Positions 52,170 through 60,902 of a DNA stretch of 64,000 nucleotides are shown one piece after another. The number at the start of each line of letters is the position of its first letter. Within the stretch, counting starts at the first letter, position 1. The notes below the pieces were generated by a model that was not told the origin of the DNA, ran no database searches, and saw only the letters and a program-made list of their open reading frames with translations. Source of the DNA: SYIM01 sp041182885 (lineage in GTDB: Bacteria > Pseudomonadota > Gammaproteobacteria > Burkholderiales > Burkholderiaceae_E). The stretch covers positions 1 to 64,000 of the forward strand of contig JBMSQB010000006.1 in NCBI GenBank assembly GCA_049423065.1. Reading direction: 5' to 3'. The translations under genes and the position numbers were made by a program.

Positions 52170-52976
52170 GTGCCGAAATTTGCCGCGAACCTGTCGATGC
52201 TCTATCCGGAACTGCCGTTCATTGAGCGGTTCGGTGCTGCCGCGGCCGATGGCTTTGAGGCCGTGGAGTTCCTTTTTCCCTACGAATACGAGCCGGCGGT
52301 GCTCGCTGATCAACTGGCCCGACACGGGCTGGAGCAGGTGTTGTTCAACGCGCCGCCAGGCAACTGGACCCAAGGCGAGAAGGGGCTCGCCTGCTTACCG
52401 GGACGCGAGGCAGAATTTCTGGCGGCGATTGATCGTGCGCTGATCTACGCGCAGGCGCTCGCCTGTCCGCGGGTCCATGTGATGGCGGGCATCATGCCTG
52501 AAGCGATCGCCCGTGAGGTGCTTCGCGCCACGTATGTGGCGAACTTTCGCGCGGCAGCGCGTCGCGCCGCGCCGCTCGGCGTCACGCTCCTGATTGAGCC
52601 TCTCAACCAGCGCGACAACCCGGGCTATTTCGTCAGCCGTCAGGATGACGCGCATGCGCTCATCGAAGAAATCGGCGAACCAAACGTGGGTGTGCAGATG
52701 GATCTCTATCACTGCCAGATCGTTGAGGGGGATGTGGCGATGAAGATCCGTCAGTGGCTGCCCACCGGACGCGTGTCGCATTTGCAGATCGCAGGTGTGC
52801 CCGAGCGGCATGAACCGGATGTCGGCGAGCTCAACTATCGCTATCTGTTTGCGGTGCTGGATGAGGTTGCGGCGCAGTGCGGATGGCAGGGCTGGGTGGG
52901 GTGCGAGTATCGACCTGCGCGAGGGTCGGTGGCAGGCGGCACCCGCGCTGGCCTTGCCTGGCGCACTGCCCCCTAG
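52170..52976 (+). CDS. otnI: 2-oxo-tetronate isomerase (OtnI, hydroxypyruvate isomerase family)
   Basis: 268 aa from GTG 52170, with GGAGGAA upstream. Hallmarks: FAANLSMLYPELPFIERF, LFNAPPGNW, the metal/catalytic residues in LLIEPLNQRDNPGYF and VQMDLYHCQI, and GCEYRPA at the end. OtnI turns 2-oxo-tetronate into 3-oxo-tetronate, the OtnK substrate. Its end overlaps the convergent PhyH gene by 4 bases. Confidence 0.92.
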   Translation: MPKFAANLSMLYPELPFIERFGAAAADGFEAVEFLFPYEYEPAVLADQLARHGLEQVLFNAPPGNWTQGEKGLACLPGREAEFLAAIDRALIYAQALACPRVHVMAGIMPEAIAREVLRATYVANFRAAARRAAPLGVTLLIEPLNQRDNPGYFVSRQDDAHALIEEIGEPNVGVQMDLYHCQIVEGDVAMKIRQWLPTGRVSHLQIAGVPERHEPDVGELNYRYLFAVLDEVAAQCGWQGWVGCEYRPARGSVAGGTRAGLAWRTAP

Positions 52977-53827
52977 GCTGAGCGCTGCGCGGTTGCCCGA
53001 TCCCAGGCGATGGGGAAGACCTTGTCATCGGCAGGATGGCGTCCGGCCTCCAGCACGGGGTCGCCTGTCACCCGCATGGTGGCGGGTCGTGGGTCCCACA
53101 CGGCGTCCGGGCCGAAGTAGCGGTTGGAAATCGCCGCGCGTCGCCGGGTAGGCGAGAAGTTGCCTTCCGAGCCGTGAACGGTGAGCGGGTGATGCACCAG
53201 GCAGTCGCCCGCTTTCATGGTCCATGACAGAAAGCGGTATTGGGGGTCGTTTCGCAACAGGCTGAAGTTGGGGCATTCCTCGAGATCGGACTTGAAGCGC
53301 GGATCCTTGTCGGGAATGGCTGCACGATAAAACTTGTTCCAGCGGTGGGAACCTGCAATGTACTCGAGCGAACTGTTGTCGGGACCCACGTCGGTGAGCG
53401 CCACCCAGATCGACAGGATCTGATTGCCGCGCATGGGCCAGAACGGCAGGTCGTGATGCCAGTCGGTCATCTCCGACGTGTTCGGTTCCTTCACAAACAC
53501 CTGATCGTAGAACATGCGAACTCGGTCGGCGCCCATCAGGGTGGCAGCGATTTCTGCGTTCGGCGATTCGAGTGCCCACGCACGAAAGTCATCATCCCAG
53601 TGCCAGACAAATGAATTGATGTGGTAGCGGCCGCTCTTGCCACCCATCGCCTGGGTGACCTCACGCGGGCGGGCAAGCGGGTGCGAGGCGTCCATCACCC
53701 GGTTGACCGCGTCGTTCATGCGCGAGATCCAGTCCTGATCGAACATCTGGCGCAGGCAAACCACGCCATCACGATCGAAATCGGCGCGATCGCTCGCAGT
53801 GACTGGATTCAACGGCTGTCGGTTCAT
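52973..53827 (-). CDS. Phytanoyl-CoA dioxygenase (PhyH)-family 2OG-Fe(II) oxygenase
   Basis: 284 aa, cytoplasmic. Iron ligands: WHHDLPFW (His-x-Asp) and VHHPLTVHGSEGN (distal His); the 2-oxoglutarate Arg is in TRRRAAISNRYFG. DFDRDGVVCLRQMF is the typical PhyH start. It hydroxylates an unknown small molecule using O2 and 2-oxoglutarate. GGGGAG precedes the ATG. The FAD monooxygenase gene ends 19 bases upstream in the same direction, so the two oxygenases are likely cotranscribed. Confidence 0.88.
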   Translation of the reverse strand: MNRQPLNPVTASDRADFDRDGVVCLRQMFDQDWISRMNDAVNRVMDASHPLARPREVTQAMGGKSGRYHINSFVWHWDDDFRAWALESPNAEIAATLMGADRVRMFYDQVFVKEPNTSEMTDWHHDLPFWPMRGNQILSIWVALTDVGPDNSSLEYIAGSHRWNKFYRAAIPDKDPRFKSDLEECPNFSLLRNDPQYRFLSWTMKAGDCLVHHPLTVHGSEGNFSPTRRRAAISNRYFGPDAVWDPRPATMRVTGDPVLEAGRHPADDKVFPIAWDRATAQRSA

Positions 53828-53845
53828 GGTGTCTCCCCGGTGTTG

Positions 53846-55336
53846 TCAGAGTGAGTAGCCCCAGCCGCTGATGGGCCAGGACGCGACCTCGGCGGCCGAA
53901 TTGGCGAGTGCAGCAACATATCGATCGGGACGAAGGAGCGCGTGCTGCGCACCCAGCGACTGCAGCCAGCTCCCGAGCGCAGGATCGCTGAGTTGGCAGG
54001 CATTGAGCCGCTCGAGCACGGCGCGTGCGTCGGGCGATGCCCGTAGTGCTTCAGGCGCTGCCGTGATGAGCGCAAACCGGTTGGCCGCAAGCGCGTCGTC
54101 AAGCAGACGGCCGTCTGCCAGGCGAGGCTGCGACGCGAGGGCGCCCGCCGATGCGTGCCCCGTGTGGGCACCGGGTCCGAGCGCGGGTGACAGGTTGACA
54201 ATCTCGGTGGTGCCCTCGCGCGCGAAGCGCTGATCACGCTGTGCGGCCACCGCCGGATCGGTGGTCTGAATGATTTCGCCCAGCCGCATGGCGGTCTCGA
54301 TGAATTCACGAACATGCGGCAGCCGCTCGCTTTCATAGCTGTCCAGCATGAACTCTGCAGCCTCGCCGCGCACCACGGCAGCCAGCTTCCAGGCGAGGTT
54401 GGCCGCGTCCCGGATGCCGGCACACATGCCTTGTCCAAGAAACGGGGGCGTCTGGTGGGCGCTGTCCCCCGCGAGCAGCAGTCGGCCTGCGCGCCATCGC
54501 GAGGCGATCAGCGAATGAAAGGTGTAGAGCGCCGACCTGACGAGTCTCGCCTGGTCTGGCCGGATCCAGGGCGCGAGCAGCGTCCAGAGATTGGCGGGTT
54601 CCAGGAGGGCCTGCGGCGTATCGCCGGGCATCACCATGATTTCCCAGCGCCGGCGGCGGCCGGTGACGTTGACGAAGGTGGCCGGGCGCGCCGGGTCGCA
54701 ATACTGCACCGTGGGCTGCGGCAGGGCGACATCGCCTGTCAGCTCGACATCGACCACCAGCCATTCCTGGTGCAGACCCAGATCGTGGAGCGGGCCGCCG
54801 ATTACCTCGCGTACGATGGATCGTGCCCCGTCGCAACCCACCACCCAGCGGGCACGCACCGTCTCTTCGGTGCCCGTCGAGAAAGTGCTGCGAACGCGGA
54901 CTGCGACGTGATCAGCCTGCTGTGTGACGCCAAGCGCCTCGACGCTGTTTCGCACCGTGACGCAGCCGAACCGATCGAGCGCACGGCGGAGCGCCCCTTC
55001 CAGATCGGGCTGGTGGAACAGATAGTTGGTTGCCCAGCCTTGCGGTCCCTGTGTGGCGGCGGGCTTTCTTTCAAGCATCAGCAGCCCCTGGGCGTTCACA
55101 TATTGCATGCCCGAGGAGGGTCGAAGATGGGGTTCCAGCGCAGCGGCGAGCCCCATGTTCTGAAACACACGCATCACCTCGCCATCGAAATGCACTGCGC
55201 GCGGAAGGTCGAGGAATCCGGGTTCGCGATCGATGACCACTGTGTCCAGCCCCATGGCCCCCAACAGGTTGGCCAACGTGGCGCCAGTGGGACCGAGGCC
55301 GATGATGAGCACATCGTGGAGGTGGTCTCGGCTCAT
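53846..55336 (-). CDS. FAD-dependent aromatic hydroxylase, MhpA/PheA-TfdB-like
   Basis: 496 aa from ATG 55336; the longer frame upstream overlaps the IclR gene and is a shadow. Flavin motifs: VLIIGLGPTGATLANLLG (GxGxxG), WVVGCDGARSIVRE (DG motif) and LLLAGDSAHQTPPFLGQGMC (GD motif). MhpA adds a hydroxyl to 3-(3-hydroxyphenyl)propionate; relatives act on phenols and resorcinols. NADH is the likely donor. Its ATG overlaps the IclR stop by 4 bases, so the regulator is translationally coupled to it. Confidence 0.88.
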   Translation of the reverse strand: MSRDHLHDVLIIGLGPTGATLANLLGAMGLDTVVIDREPGFLDLPRAVHFDGEVMRVFQNMGLAAALEPHLRPSSGMQYVNAQGLLMLERKPAATQGPQGWATNYLFHQPDLEGALRRALDRFGCVTVRNSVEALGVTQQADHVAVRVRSTFSTGTEETVRARWVVGCDGARSIVREVIGGPLHDLGLHQEWLVVDVELTGDVALPQPTVQYCDPARPATFVNVTGRRRRWEIMVMPGDTPQALLEPANLWTLLAPWIRPDQARLVRSALYTFHSLIASRWRAGRLLLAGDSAHQTPPFLGQGMCAGIRDAANLAWKLAAVVRGEAAEFMLDSYESERLPHVREFIETAMRLGEIIQTTDPAVAAQRDQRFAREGTTEIVNLSPALGPGAHTGHASAGALASQPRLADGRLLDDALAANRFALITAAPEALRASPDARAVLERLNACQLSDPALGSWLQSLGAQHALLRPDRYVAALANSAAEVASWPISGWGYSL

Positions 55337-56142
55337 GCGCGTTTCCGCGCGGCTGATCGGGCGATGGAGGTTACGCCTTCGTGGTGATCGGGGGCGTCGC
55401 CGAATTCGGCGAGCCGAAGACTGATGGCCTGACCGGCTGCGCGGATGCGTCCAGTCAGTCGGTCGAGGTCGGTGACGGCAAGCCGTTCGCGCGGCAGCGC
55501 AGCGATCACGCTGCCCAGGATGTCGCCGTCGGCAGCAAAGACGGGCGCTGCCACCCCCACGTAGCCGGGGTCCAACTCGCCATGCGACACGGCGAAGCCC
55601 TGACGGCGGATCGCGGCAAGTGCCAGGCGGACCTCTTCCCAGTGACTGCCAAGCTTGGCATCGCGTGCGTCGGCGTGATGCGCGTCGTAGAGCTTTCGCA
55701 GCCGCGCACGCGGAAAATGCGCAACGATGATTTTCGATCCGGCGCCACGAAACGGCGGCAGCGGTCGTCCCCGCCCAAAGCTGAGCGGCAGTCGCTCCAG
55801 CCCATGCTGCTGGTGGGTGGTGACGATGTGATCGCCATAACGGCCCACCAGGTTCACTTCGAAACCGGTGGCCGATGACAGGTCGGGGATGACGGACAGT
55901 CCGGCCCGCAGCAACGGGTCGCTTCGCCGGATCTGCCAGTCGAGTTCGATGATGCGCGGCCCGAGCGCGTAGGTGCCTGGCGCGAGCCGCACCAGCAGGC
56001 CGCTCGCGACCAGTTCGCGCAGATAGCGATACGCCGTGGGCCGGGTAAAGCCCAGCGATTCGGTGATCGCCTCTGCGCTGAGCGTGGGGCGGTCTGGCCC
56101 GAACAGGCTGAGGATCGCGAGGGAGGAGCCGAGGCTGCTCAT
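55333..56142 (-). CDS. IclR-family transcriptional regulator
   Basis: 269 aa. Winged helix-turn-helix at the N-terminus (LSAEAITESLGFTRPTAYRY), ligand domain after about residue 85 (GYVGVAAPVFAADGDILGSV). IclR proteins sense aromatic or organic acids. It is divergent from the TRAP operon and lies before the flavin hydroxylase gene; two 12-bp candidate operators are in the gap. The usual short N-terminal arm is truncated: the first helix starts within 5 residues of the Met. Confidence 0.9.
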   Translation of the reverse strand: MSSLGSSLAILSLFGPDRPTLSAEAITESLGFTRPTAYRYLRELVASGLLVRLAPGTYALGPRIIELDWQIRRSDPLLRAGLSVIPDLSSATGFEVNLVGRYGDHIVTTHQQHGLERLPLSFGRGRPLPPFRGAGSKIIVAHFPRARLRKLYDAHHADARDAKLGSHWEEVRLALAAIRRQGFAVSHGELDPGYVGVAAPVFAADGDILGSVIAALPRERLAVTDLDRLTGRIRAAGQAISLRLAEFGDAPDHHEGVTSIARSAARKRA

Positions 56143-56178
56143 GGAAACAGACGGGCATTCATGGTCGTCAATATCTCA

Positions 56179-56190
56179 AATAGTGACATT
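56179..56190 (+). promoter_or_regulatory. Candidate IclR operator, site 1
   Basis: AATAGTGACATT matches site 2 at 10 of 12 positions, starting 37 bases before the iclR start codon. Confidence 0.45.
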
Positions 56191-56240
56191 TGCTTCAAGC
56201 CGCATGTCGCTGATGGGCGTTTCATTGCATTCGATTCTTG

Positions 56241-56252
56241 AATGTTGACATT
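56241..56252 (+). promoter_or_regulatory. Candidate IclR operator, site 2, overlapping the TRAP promoter -35
   Basis: AATGTTGACATT has palindromic arms AATGT and ACATT. It lies 62 bp from site 1. It contains the -35 hexamer TTGACA. Confidence 0.55.
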
Positions 56253-56272
56253 TCCTCAATATCCACTACATT
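56245..56272 (+). promoter_or_regulatory. Predicted sigma70 promoter of the TRAP operon
   Basis: TTGACA (56245-56250), 16-base spacer, TACATT (56267-56272). The dctP ATG is 31 bases downstream of the -10. Confidence 0.6.
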
Positions 56273-56302
56273 GACTCGCACAACACTCACGAGGAGACAC
56301 CC

Positions 56303-57334
56303 ATGGGCACCAGCGTCCAACGATTCCGAATCCGTGCATTCTGTGCTGCGGCCGCGCTCGTCATGGCGGGCGCCAGTGCCGGCGTTCAGGCGCAGACCGT
56401 CAAACTCAAGTTCGCCATTTTTTCGCCTGACAAGGAAGCCACCTTCCAGAGCGTGTTCAAGCCCTTTGCCGAGGCCGTCAACAAGGAGGCGGGCGGGGCC
56501 ATCGAGATCGAACTGTTTCCCAACGGTGCCCTGGGTCGAAGTCCCGTTCAGCAGGCGCAGATGGTGCTGGATGGGGTGGCCGATCTCGCCTGGGTGATCG
56601 CGTCCTACACGCCAGGTCGCTTCCAGGAAAACGAGGTGTTTGAACTGCCTGGCGTGTTTGCCGACCTGCGCGAAGCAACACTGGTCTTCACGCGGCTCGT
56701 GAACAGCGGAAAGATCCGCGGCTACGACGATTTCTTTCCGATCGGTCTGTTCGGGACCGCGCCCTACAGCCTTCATTCGCGCTCCGCCATCAATTCGATT
56801 GCCGACATCAAGGGCAAGAAGATCCGCACCTCCGGCGCAATTGAAAGCGAAACCATCAAGGCGCTGGGGGCTGTTGCGATCGGCATGCCCGTCACTGAAG
56901 TGCCCGAGGCGATCAGCCGCGGCACGATCGATGGCACCACCTCGCATCCCGCGCCGCTGGTCGATTTCGGTATCTCCCGAGTCACAAGCGCCCACTATTT
57001 CACCCGTCTCGGGGTGGTGCCGCTCGCCATGCTGATGAATCGAAAGAAATTCGATTCGCTTCCCAAGCCCGCGCAGGACGCGATCCGCAAATACAGCGGG
57101 GAATGGACGGCGGCGCGATTCAACGAAGGTATCGGCAGCTACAACGCGTCGGTTGTGAAGCAGTTGCAGGCCGATCCCAAGCGCAAGGTGGTGTTCCCCT
57201 CTCAGGCCGACCTCGATGCCATGCAGCCGGCCTTCCAGTCGGTGATCGACACGTGGGTCGCCAAGAGTCCCCGAAACAAGGAACTGCTGGCGCTGGTCAG
57301 GGCTGAACTTGCCAACGTTCGGGCGGGTCGCTAG
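56303..57334 (+). CDS. TRAP transporter substrate-binding protein (DctP), second system
   Basis: 343 aa. Signal peptide ends near AGVQAQTVKLKF. Family stretches: FPNGALGRSPVQQAQMVLDG, GKKIRTSGAIESETIKALGA (Arg that anchors the carboxylate) and EVPEAISRGTIDGTTSHP. GAGGAG precedes the ATG. The nearby IclR, flavin hydroxylase and FAH genes suggest an aromatic or dicarboxylic acid ligand. Confidence 0.93.
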   Translation: MGTSVQRFRIRAFCAAAALVMAGASAGVQAQTVKLKFAIFSPDKEATFQSVFKPFAEAVNKEAGGAIEIELFPNGALGRSPVQQAQMVLDGVADLAWVIASYTPGRFQENEVFELPGVFADLREATLVFTRLVNSGKIRGYDDFFPIGLFGTAPYSLHSRSAINSIADIKGKKIRTSGAIESETIKALGAVAIGMPVTEVPEAISRGTIDGTTSHPAPLVDFGISRVTSAHYFTRLGVVPLAMLMNRKKFDSLPKPAQDAIRKYSGEWTAARFNEGIGSYNASVVKQLQADPKRKVVFPSQADLDAMQPAFQSVIDTWVAKSPRNKELLALVRAELANVRAGR

Positions 57335-57389
57335 GCCCCGCCGAACCTGATCGCCCCAGCGATGAAGGGTGGCTGATGAAGGGGCGCCT

Positions 57390-57947
57390 GTGAACGATGC
57401 GGCGGGGCTTGCCCAGGCGGTGCGGGGCGGGCTGTCAAAGTTGGAGCGATTCGGTCTGATGGCAACCCGGGCGCTGTCGGCGCTCGGTCTCGCCGGGCTC
57501 CTGTTTCTTGCGCTCATGACGCTCTTCGACGGGCTCGCGCGCTGGCTCCTCAATCAGCCCATCGAGGGGGTTCGTGACCTCGCCGCGGTGACCGTGGCGC
57601 TTGCGGTCACCTGCTGTCTGCCGGTCGGATTGATGGAGCGAAGCAATATCTCGATCCGGCTGGCCTCGCATGTGTTCGGGGCGCGAGCCGGCCGGCTGCT
57701 GGATGCACTGGCTGCGCTCATCACCGCAGTGGTGATGGCCACCTTTGGCTGGCAGTTCCTGGCCTTCGCCGGAAAGATTGCGCGTGCGGGTGAAACCACC
57801 TGGATCCTCAAGATTCCGACTGCGCCGTTCTGGTACGGGGTCTGCGCCATTTTTGCAATGGCGTTCGCAGTACAGGTGATCGTTGTGGTGCTTGAAGCCG
57901 GTCGTCTGCTCGGTCGGTTTGAACACGCAGTGCGGAGCGGCGAGTGA
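57390..57947 (+). CDS. TRAP transporter small permease (DctQ), second system
   Basis: 185 aa from GTG 57390, chosen because GAAGGGG is 5 bases upstream; GTG 57369 would add 7 residues. Four membrane segments, with the DctQ pattern ALMTLFDGLARWLLNQPIEG and RSNISIRLA. Its stop overlaps the DctM GTG start by 4 bases. Confidence 0.88.
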   Translation: MNDAAGLAQAVRGGLSKLERFGLMATRALSALGLAGLLFLALMTLFDGLARWLLNQPIEGVRDLAAVTVALAVTCCLPVGLMERSNISIRLASHVFGARAGRLLDALAALITAVVMATFGWQFLAFAGKIARAGETTWILKIPTAPFWYGVCAIFAMAFAVQVIVVVLEAGRLLGRFEHAVRSGE

Positions 57948-59248
57948 GCGCGCTCGCCATCGGCGGGCTAGGGCTCCTTGCCCTCTGTGTGCTGATCCTT
58001 CTTCAGATACCGATCGGCATCGCAATGATCGTTGTGGGCGTGGTGGGCTATGCCCTGCAGTCTGGATGGGGGCCCGCAATGACTGTGCTCGCAGGCGAAT
58101 CGGCGGGTCTGCTTTCAAGCGTCGATCTTGCGACCGTGCCGCTCTTTCTGATGATGGGCACATTTGCGAGCGCAGCCGGGTTTTCGCGCGACATCTACCG
58201 CGCGGCGGCATGCTGGTTTGGTCATTTTCGCGGTGGACTCGCCTATTCAACCATGGGCGGCTGCGCGGTGTTTGGAGCCGTGTGCGGGTCGTCCACTGCC
58301 ACCGCCGCAACCTTCGCCAAAGCGGCGTTGCCGGAGATGCTGGCCCGGGGCTATTCGCCTGCGTTTTCGGCTGGAACCATCGCGGCTGGCGGGACCCTGA
58401 AGGCGCTGATCCCGCCTTCGATCGTCATGATTCTCTACTGCGTCGTCACCAAAACCTATATCTTCGACCTGTTCTACGCGGCGCTGGTGCCGGCGGCGAT
58501 CGCGCTGGCGCTCAACCTGCTTGCCATCCGCCTGATCGTCTGGTGGCGTCCCAGTCTGGCGCCGGTAAGCGGGCGCGTACCGCGGTCGGAGAAGTGGCAG
58601 GCGCTTCGCGAGGCCTCGCCGGTGCTGGTGCTGATGGCGTCGATCTTCGCCGGGCTCTACAGCGGCGTCTTTACGGTCAACGAGGCGGCCTCGGTGGCCG
58701 CGATCCTGTCGCTTCTGTTTGCAGTGCTCCGTCGCCGCATGAGCTGGGTGGCGGTTTGGCAGGGGCTGCGCGAAACCGCGAGTGCCACCGCAATGATCTA
58801 CACGATCATCATCGGCGCCTCGGTATTTTCGTATTTCATCACGCTCGCCCGGGTACCCGAGGCGCTGGTCGGGTTCATTGGCAAGCTTCCGGTTCCTGAA
58901 ATCGGCATCGTGGCTTGCCTGTTGATCGCGTATCTCGCGCTCGGTGCCATCTTCGATGAAATCGCAGCCATGCTCATTACTTTGCCGTTCGTGCTGCCAG
59001 TCATTGAAAAAATGGGTTTTGATCCGGTGTGGTGGGGCGTGGTCAATGTGGTGGTGGTGGAGCTCGGCATGATCATTCCGCCTATCGGCATCATCGTGTT
59101 TGTGCTGCATGGCCTCGCGCCACACATTGCCATCCGCGATATCTACCGGGGCGTGGCGCCATTTATCGCAGCAGATCTGGTGCTGCTTGCGGTGCTGGTG
59201 GCATTTCCAGGGCTCGCCATGTGGCTCCCCATGCTCTTGAAGGGCTGA
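57944..59248 (+). CDS. TRAP transporter large permease (DctM), second system
   Basis: 434 aa from GTG 57944; about 12 membrane segments. Motifs: GAVCGSSTATAATFAKAALP, GTLKALIPPSIVMILYCVV and VVVVELGMIIPPIGIIVFVL. Forms the channel with the preceding DctQ. An FAH-family gene follows after 135 bases. Confidence 0.93.
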   Translation: MSALAIGGLGLLALCVLILLQIPIGIAMIVVGVVGYALQSGWGPAMTVLAGESAGLLSSVDLATVPLFLMMGTFASAAGFSRDIYRAAACWFGHFRGGLAYSTMGGCAVFGAVCGSSTATAATFAKAALPEMLARGYSPAFSAGTIAAGGTLKALIPPSIVMILYCVVTKTYIFDLFYAALVPAAIALALNLLAIRLIVWWRPSLAPVSGRVPRSEKWQALREASPVLVLMASIFAGLYSGVFTVNEAASVAAILSLLFAVLRRRMSWVAVWQGLRETASATAMIYTIIIGASVFSYFITLARVPEALVGFIGKLPVPEIGIVACLLIAYLALGAIFDEIAAMLITLPFVLPVIEKMGFDPVWWGVVNVVVVELGMIIPPIGIIVFVLHGLAPHIAIRDIYRGVAPFIAADLVLLAVLVAFPGLAMWLPMLLKG

Positions 59249-59383
59249 GTGACCTGACCTTGAACCCGGTCTGCCCAGGCATGGTCGAGCGCACGCGCTA
59301 CAAGGTCGAGGCTAAACTCGCGGAGTTTCTCAACATCTGGGCCCGCGTGCCTCCATCGCATGCGCGGTTCACGGAGACCTGAC

Positions 59384-60169
59384 ATGAAGTGGTGCAGATT
59401 CGAAGCGTCCGGCAAGACGGCGTTTGGCATTGTTGAAGATGACTCGGTGGTGCCGGTGCGCGGCTCGCCGTTTGACGGTTATGAGCGAATGGCCGAGCGG
59501 CTTGCGCTCGACGCGGTGCGGCTGCTGGTGCCGGTGGTGCCAGGCACTTTTTTCTGCGCGGGTCTGAACTATGCAGGGCACATCCGCGAAGTGGCAGCGA
59601 AAATCGGCGAGTCGCCCAAGTTGCCCACACGCGCAGAGATTGGTTATCGCGCCAACAATGCGCTGATTGCCCATGGCGAAAACATCGTGAAGCCCCGCGA
59701 TGCGACCGATCAGTTCCAGTATGAGGGCGAGCTGGTGGCGGTGTTCGGCAAGCCCGCCCGCAAGGTGTCGCCCGAGCAGGCGCTTGACAGCGTGCTGGGC
59801 TGGACCATCGGCAACGACGTGAGTGAGCGCAGCTGGCAGAAGAGCGATCGCACCTTCTTTCGCTCAAAGAATTGCGACACCTTCAAGCCCATGGGGCCCT
59901 GGTTTGTGACCGGGCTTGATTACCGCACGATGCGAACCATCATCAGGTTGAACGGCCGCCAGGTGGACAGCTTCGATACTGCCGACATGATCTTCCGGCC
60001 TGAAGCGTTCATCAGCGAAACCTCCCGCTACTGCACCATCAGCCCTGGGGACGTGATGTGGTTCGGTACCGAAGGCAAGCAGGAAAACATGAAGCCCGGT
60101 GATGTGATCGAGATCGAGATCACCGGGATCGGTGTGCTGCGCAACCAGGTGGTGGCGGAAGCCGACTGA
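59384..60169 (+). CDS. Fumarylacetoacetate hydrolase (FAH)-family protein
   Basis: 261 aa from ATG 59384, with GGAGA upstream. The metal site is built from residues in FQYEGELVAVFGKPAR (Glu) and LGWTIGNDVSERSWQ (Asp); FFCAGLNYAGHIRE is the family N-terminal motif and GDVIEIEITGIGVLRN the end. Members hydrolyse or hydrate ring-cleavage products (2-keto-4-pentenoate hydratase, oxaloacetate decarboxylase, FAH). Likely a late step for the compound imported by the TRAP system. Confidence 0.9.
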   Translation: MKWCRFEASGKTAFGIVEDDSVVPVRGSPFDGYERMAERLALDAVRLLVPVVPGTFFCAGLNYAGHIREVAAKIGESPKLPTRAEIGYRANNALIAHGENIVKPRDATDQFQYEGELVAVFGKPARKVSPEQALDSVLGWTIGNDVSERSWQKSDRTFFRSKNCDTFKPMGPWFVTGLDYRTMRTIIRLNGRQVDSFDTADMIFRPEAFISETSRYCTISPGDVMWFGTEGKQENMKPGDVIEIEITGIGVLRNQVVAEAD

Positions 60170-60197
60170 AGACCCGGTGCCGCGGGGGCATCCGTGC

Positions 60198-60761
60198 TCA
60201 GCCTGCCTCGCGAAGCGGCGGCGCACCCTCAGGCGGCATGATCTGCCCGGTATTGAGAACGAACGCAATCGTGGTGTAGTAGCCGCAGAGCCCAACCAGG
60301 TCGAGTACGCCCGCCCGGCCAAAGCGGCTTACGGCTTCTTCATAGACCGGGCCAGGGGCTGCGCCACAACGGAACGTGCCCAACACGAAATCATGAATCA
60401 CGCGCTGGTCGTCGTTCATGTCGTGCGGGATTTCATTTCTCTGAATGGCGCGGATGATGCCGTCGGGCAGATCAGTGCGGGTGCGCGCAATGCGTTCATG
60501 AGCGAACCATTCGTACTGGCAGGTCCAGTGTCGAGCGACGAGCAGAATGGCCAGTTCGATCAGCGCGGGCGAGAGGGTGGACCGAAAACGCAGATATTCG
60601 CCCACCTGCTCAAGAACATCGGTGAGGTCGGGGTTGTGAAGCAGCGCGAGAAAGGGACCGCGGACCGAGCCGCGAGGACCACCGGAAATTTTTGCCGCAA
60701 TCTCCTTCTGGCGCGGCGTCAGCTGGTCGTCCGGGATTGCAGGAAAACGGGGTGTGCTCAC
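60198..60761 (-). CDS. Carboxymuconolactone decarboxylase (CMD)/AhpD-like protein
   Basis: 187 aa from GTG 60761, preceded by GGAG; the frame extends to a TTG at 60779. The core is ALIELAILLVARHWTCQYEW followed by FAH, with the family's Glu and His but a single Cys, so the AhpD redox pair CxxC is absent. A decarboxylase or other catabolic role is more likely than peroxidase reduction. Convergent with the FAH gene and divergent from the Bug receptor gene. Confidence 0.85.
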   Translation of the reverse strand: MSTPRFPAIPDDQLTPRQKEIAAKISGGPRGSVRGPFLALLHNPDLTDVLEQVGEYLRFRSTLSPALIELAILLVARHWTCQYEWFAHERIARTRTDLPDGIIRAIQRNEIPHDMNDDQRVIHDFVLGTFRCGAAPGPVYEEAVSRFGRAGVLDLVGLCGYYTTIAFVLNTGQIMPPEGAPPLREAG

Positions 60762-60902
60762 GATCGATCTCCAGTTCAAGGTATTCCGATTCTAGCAACC
60801 ATGAGCGCTTGACACTCTGCGGCATTGAGCGCGACGATGCGTGAGAAGCCGCAGGTTGTCCTCATCTCGACCGAATCGTTGTGGCCTGCCAGGGAGACTT
60901 TG

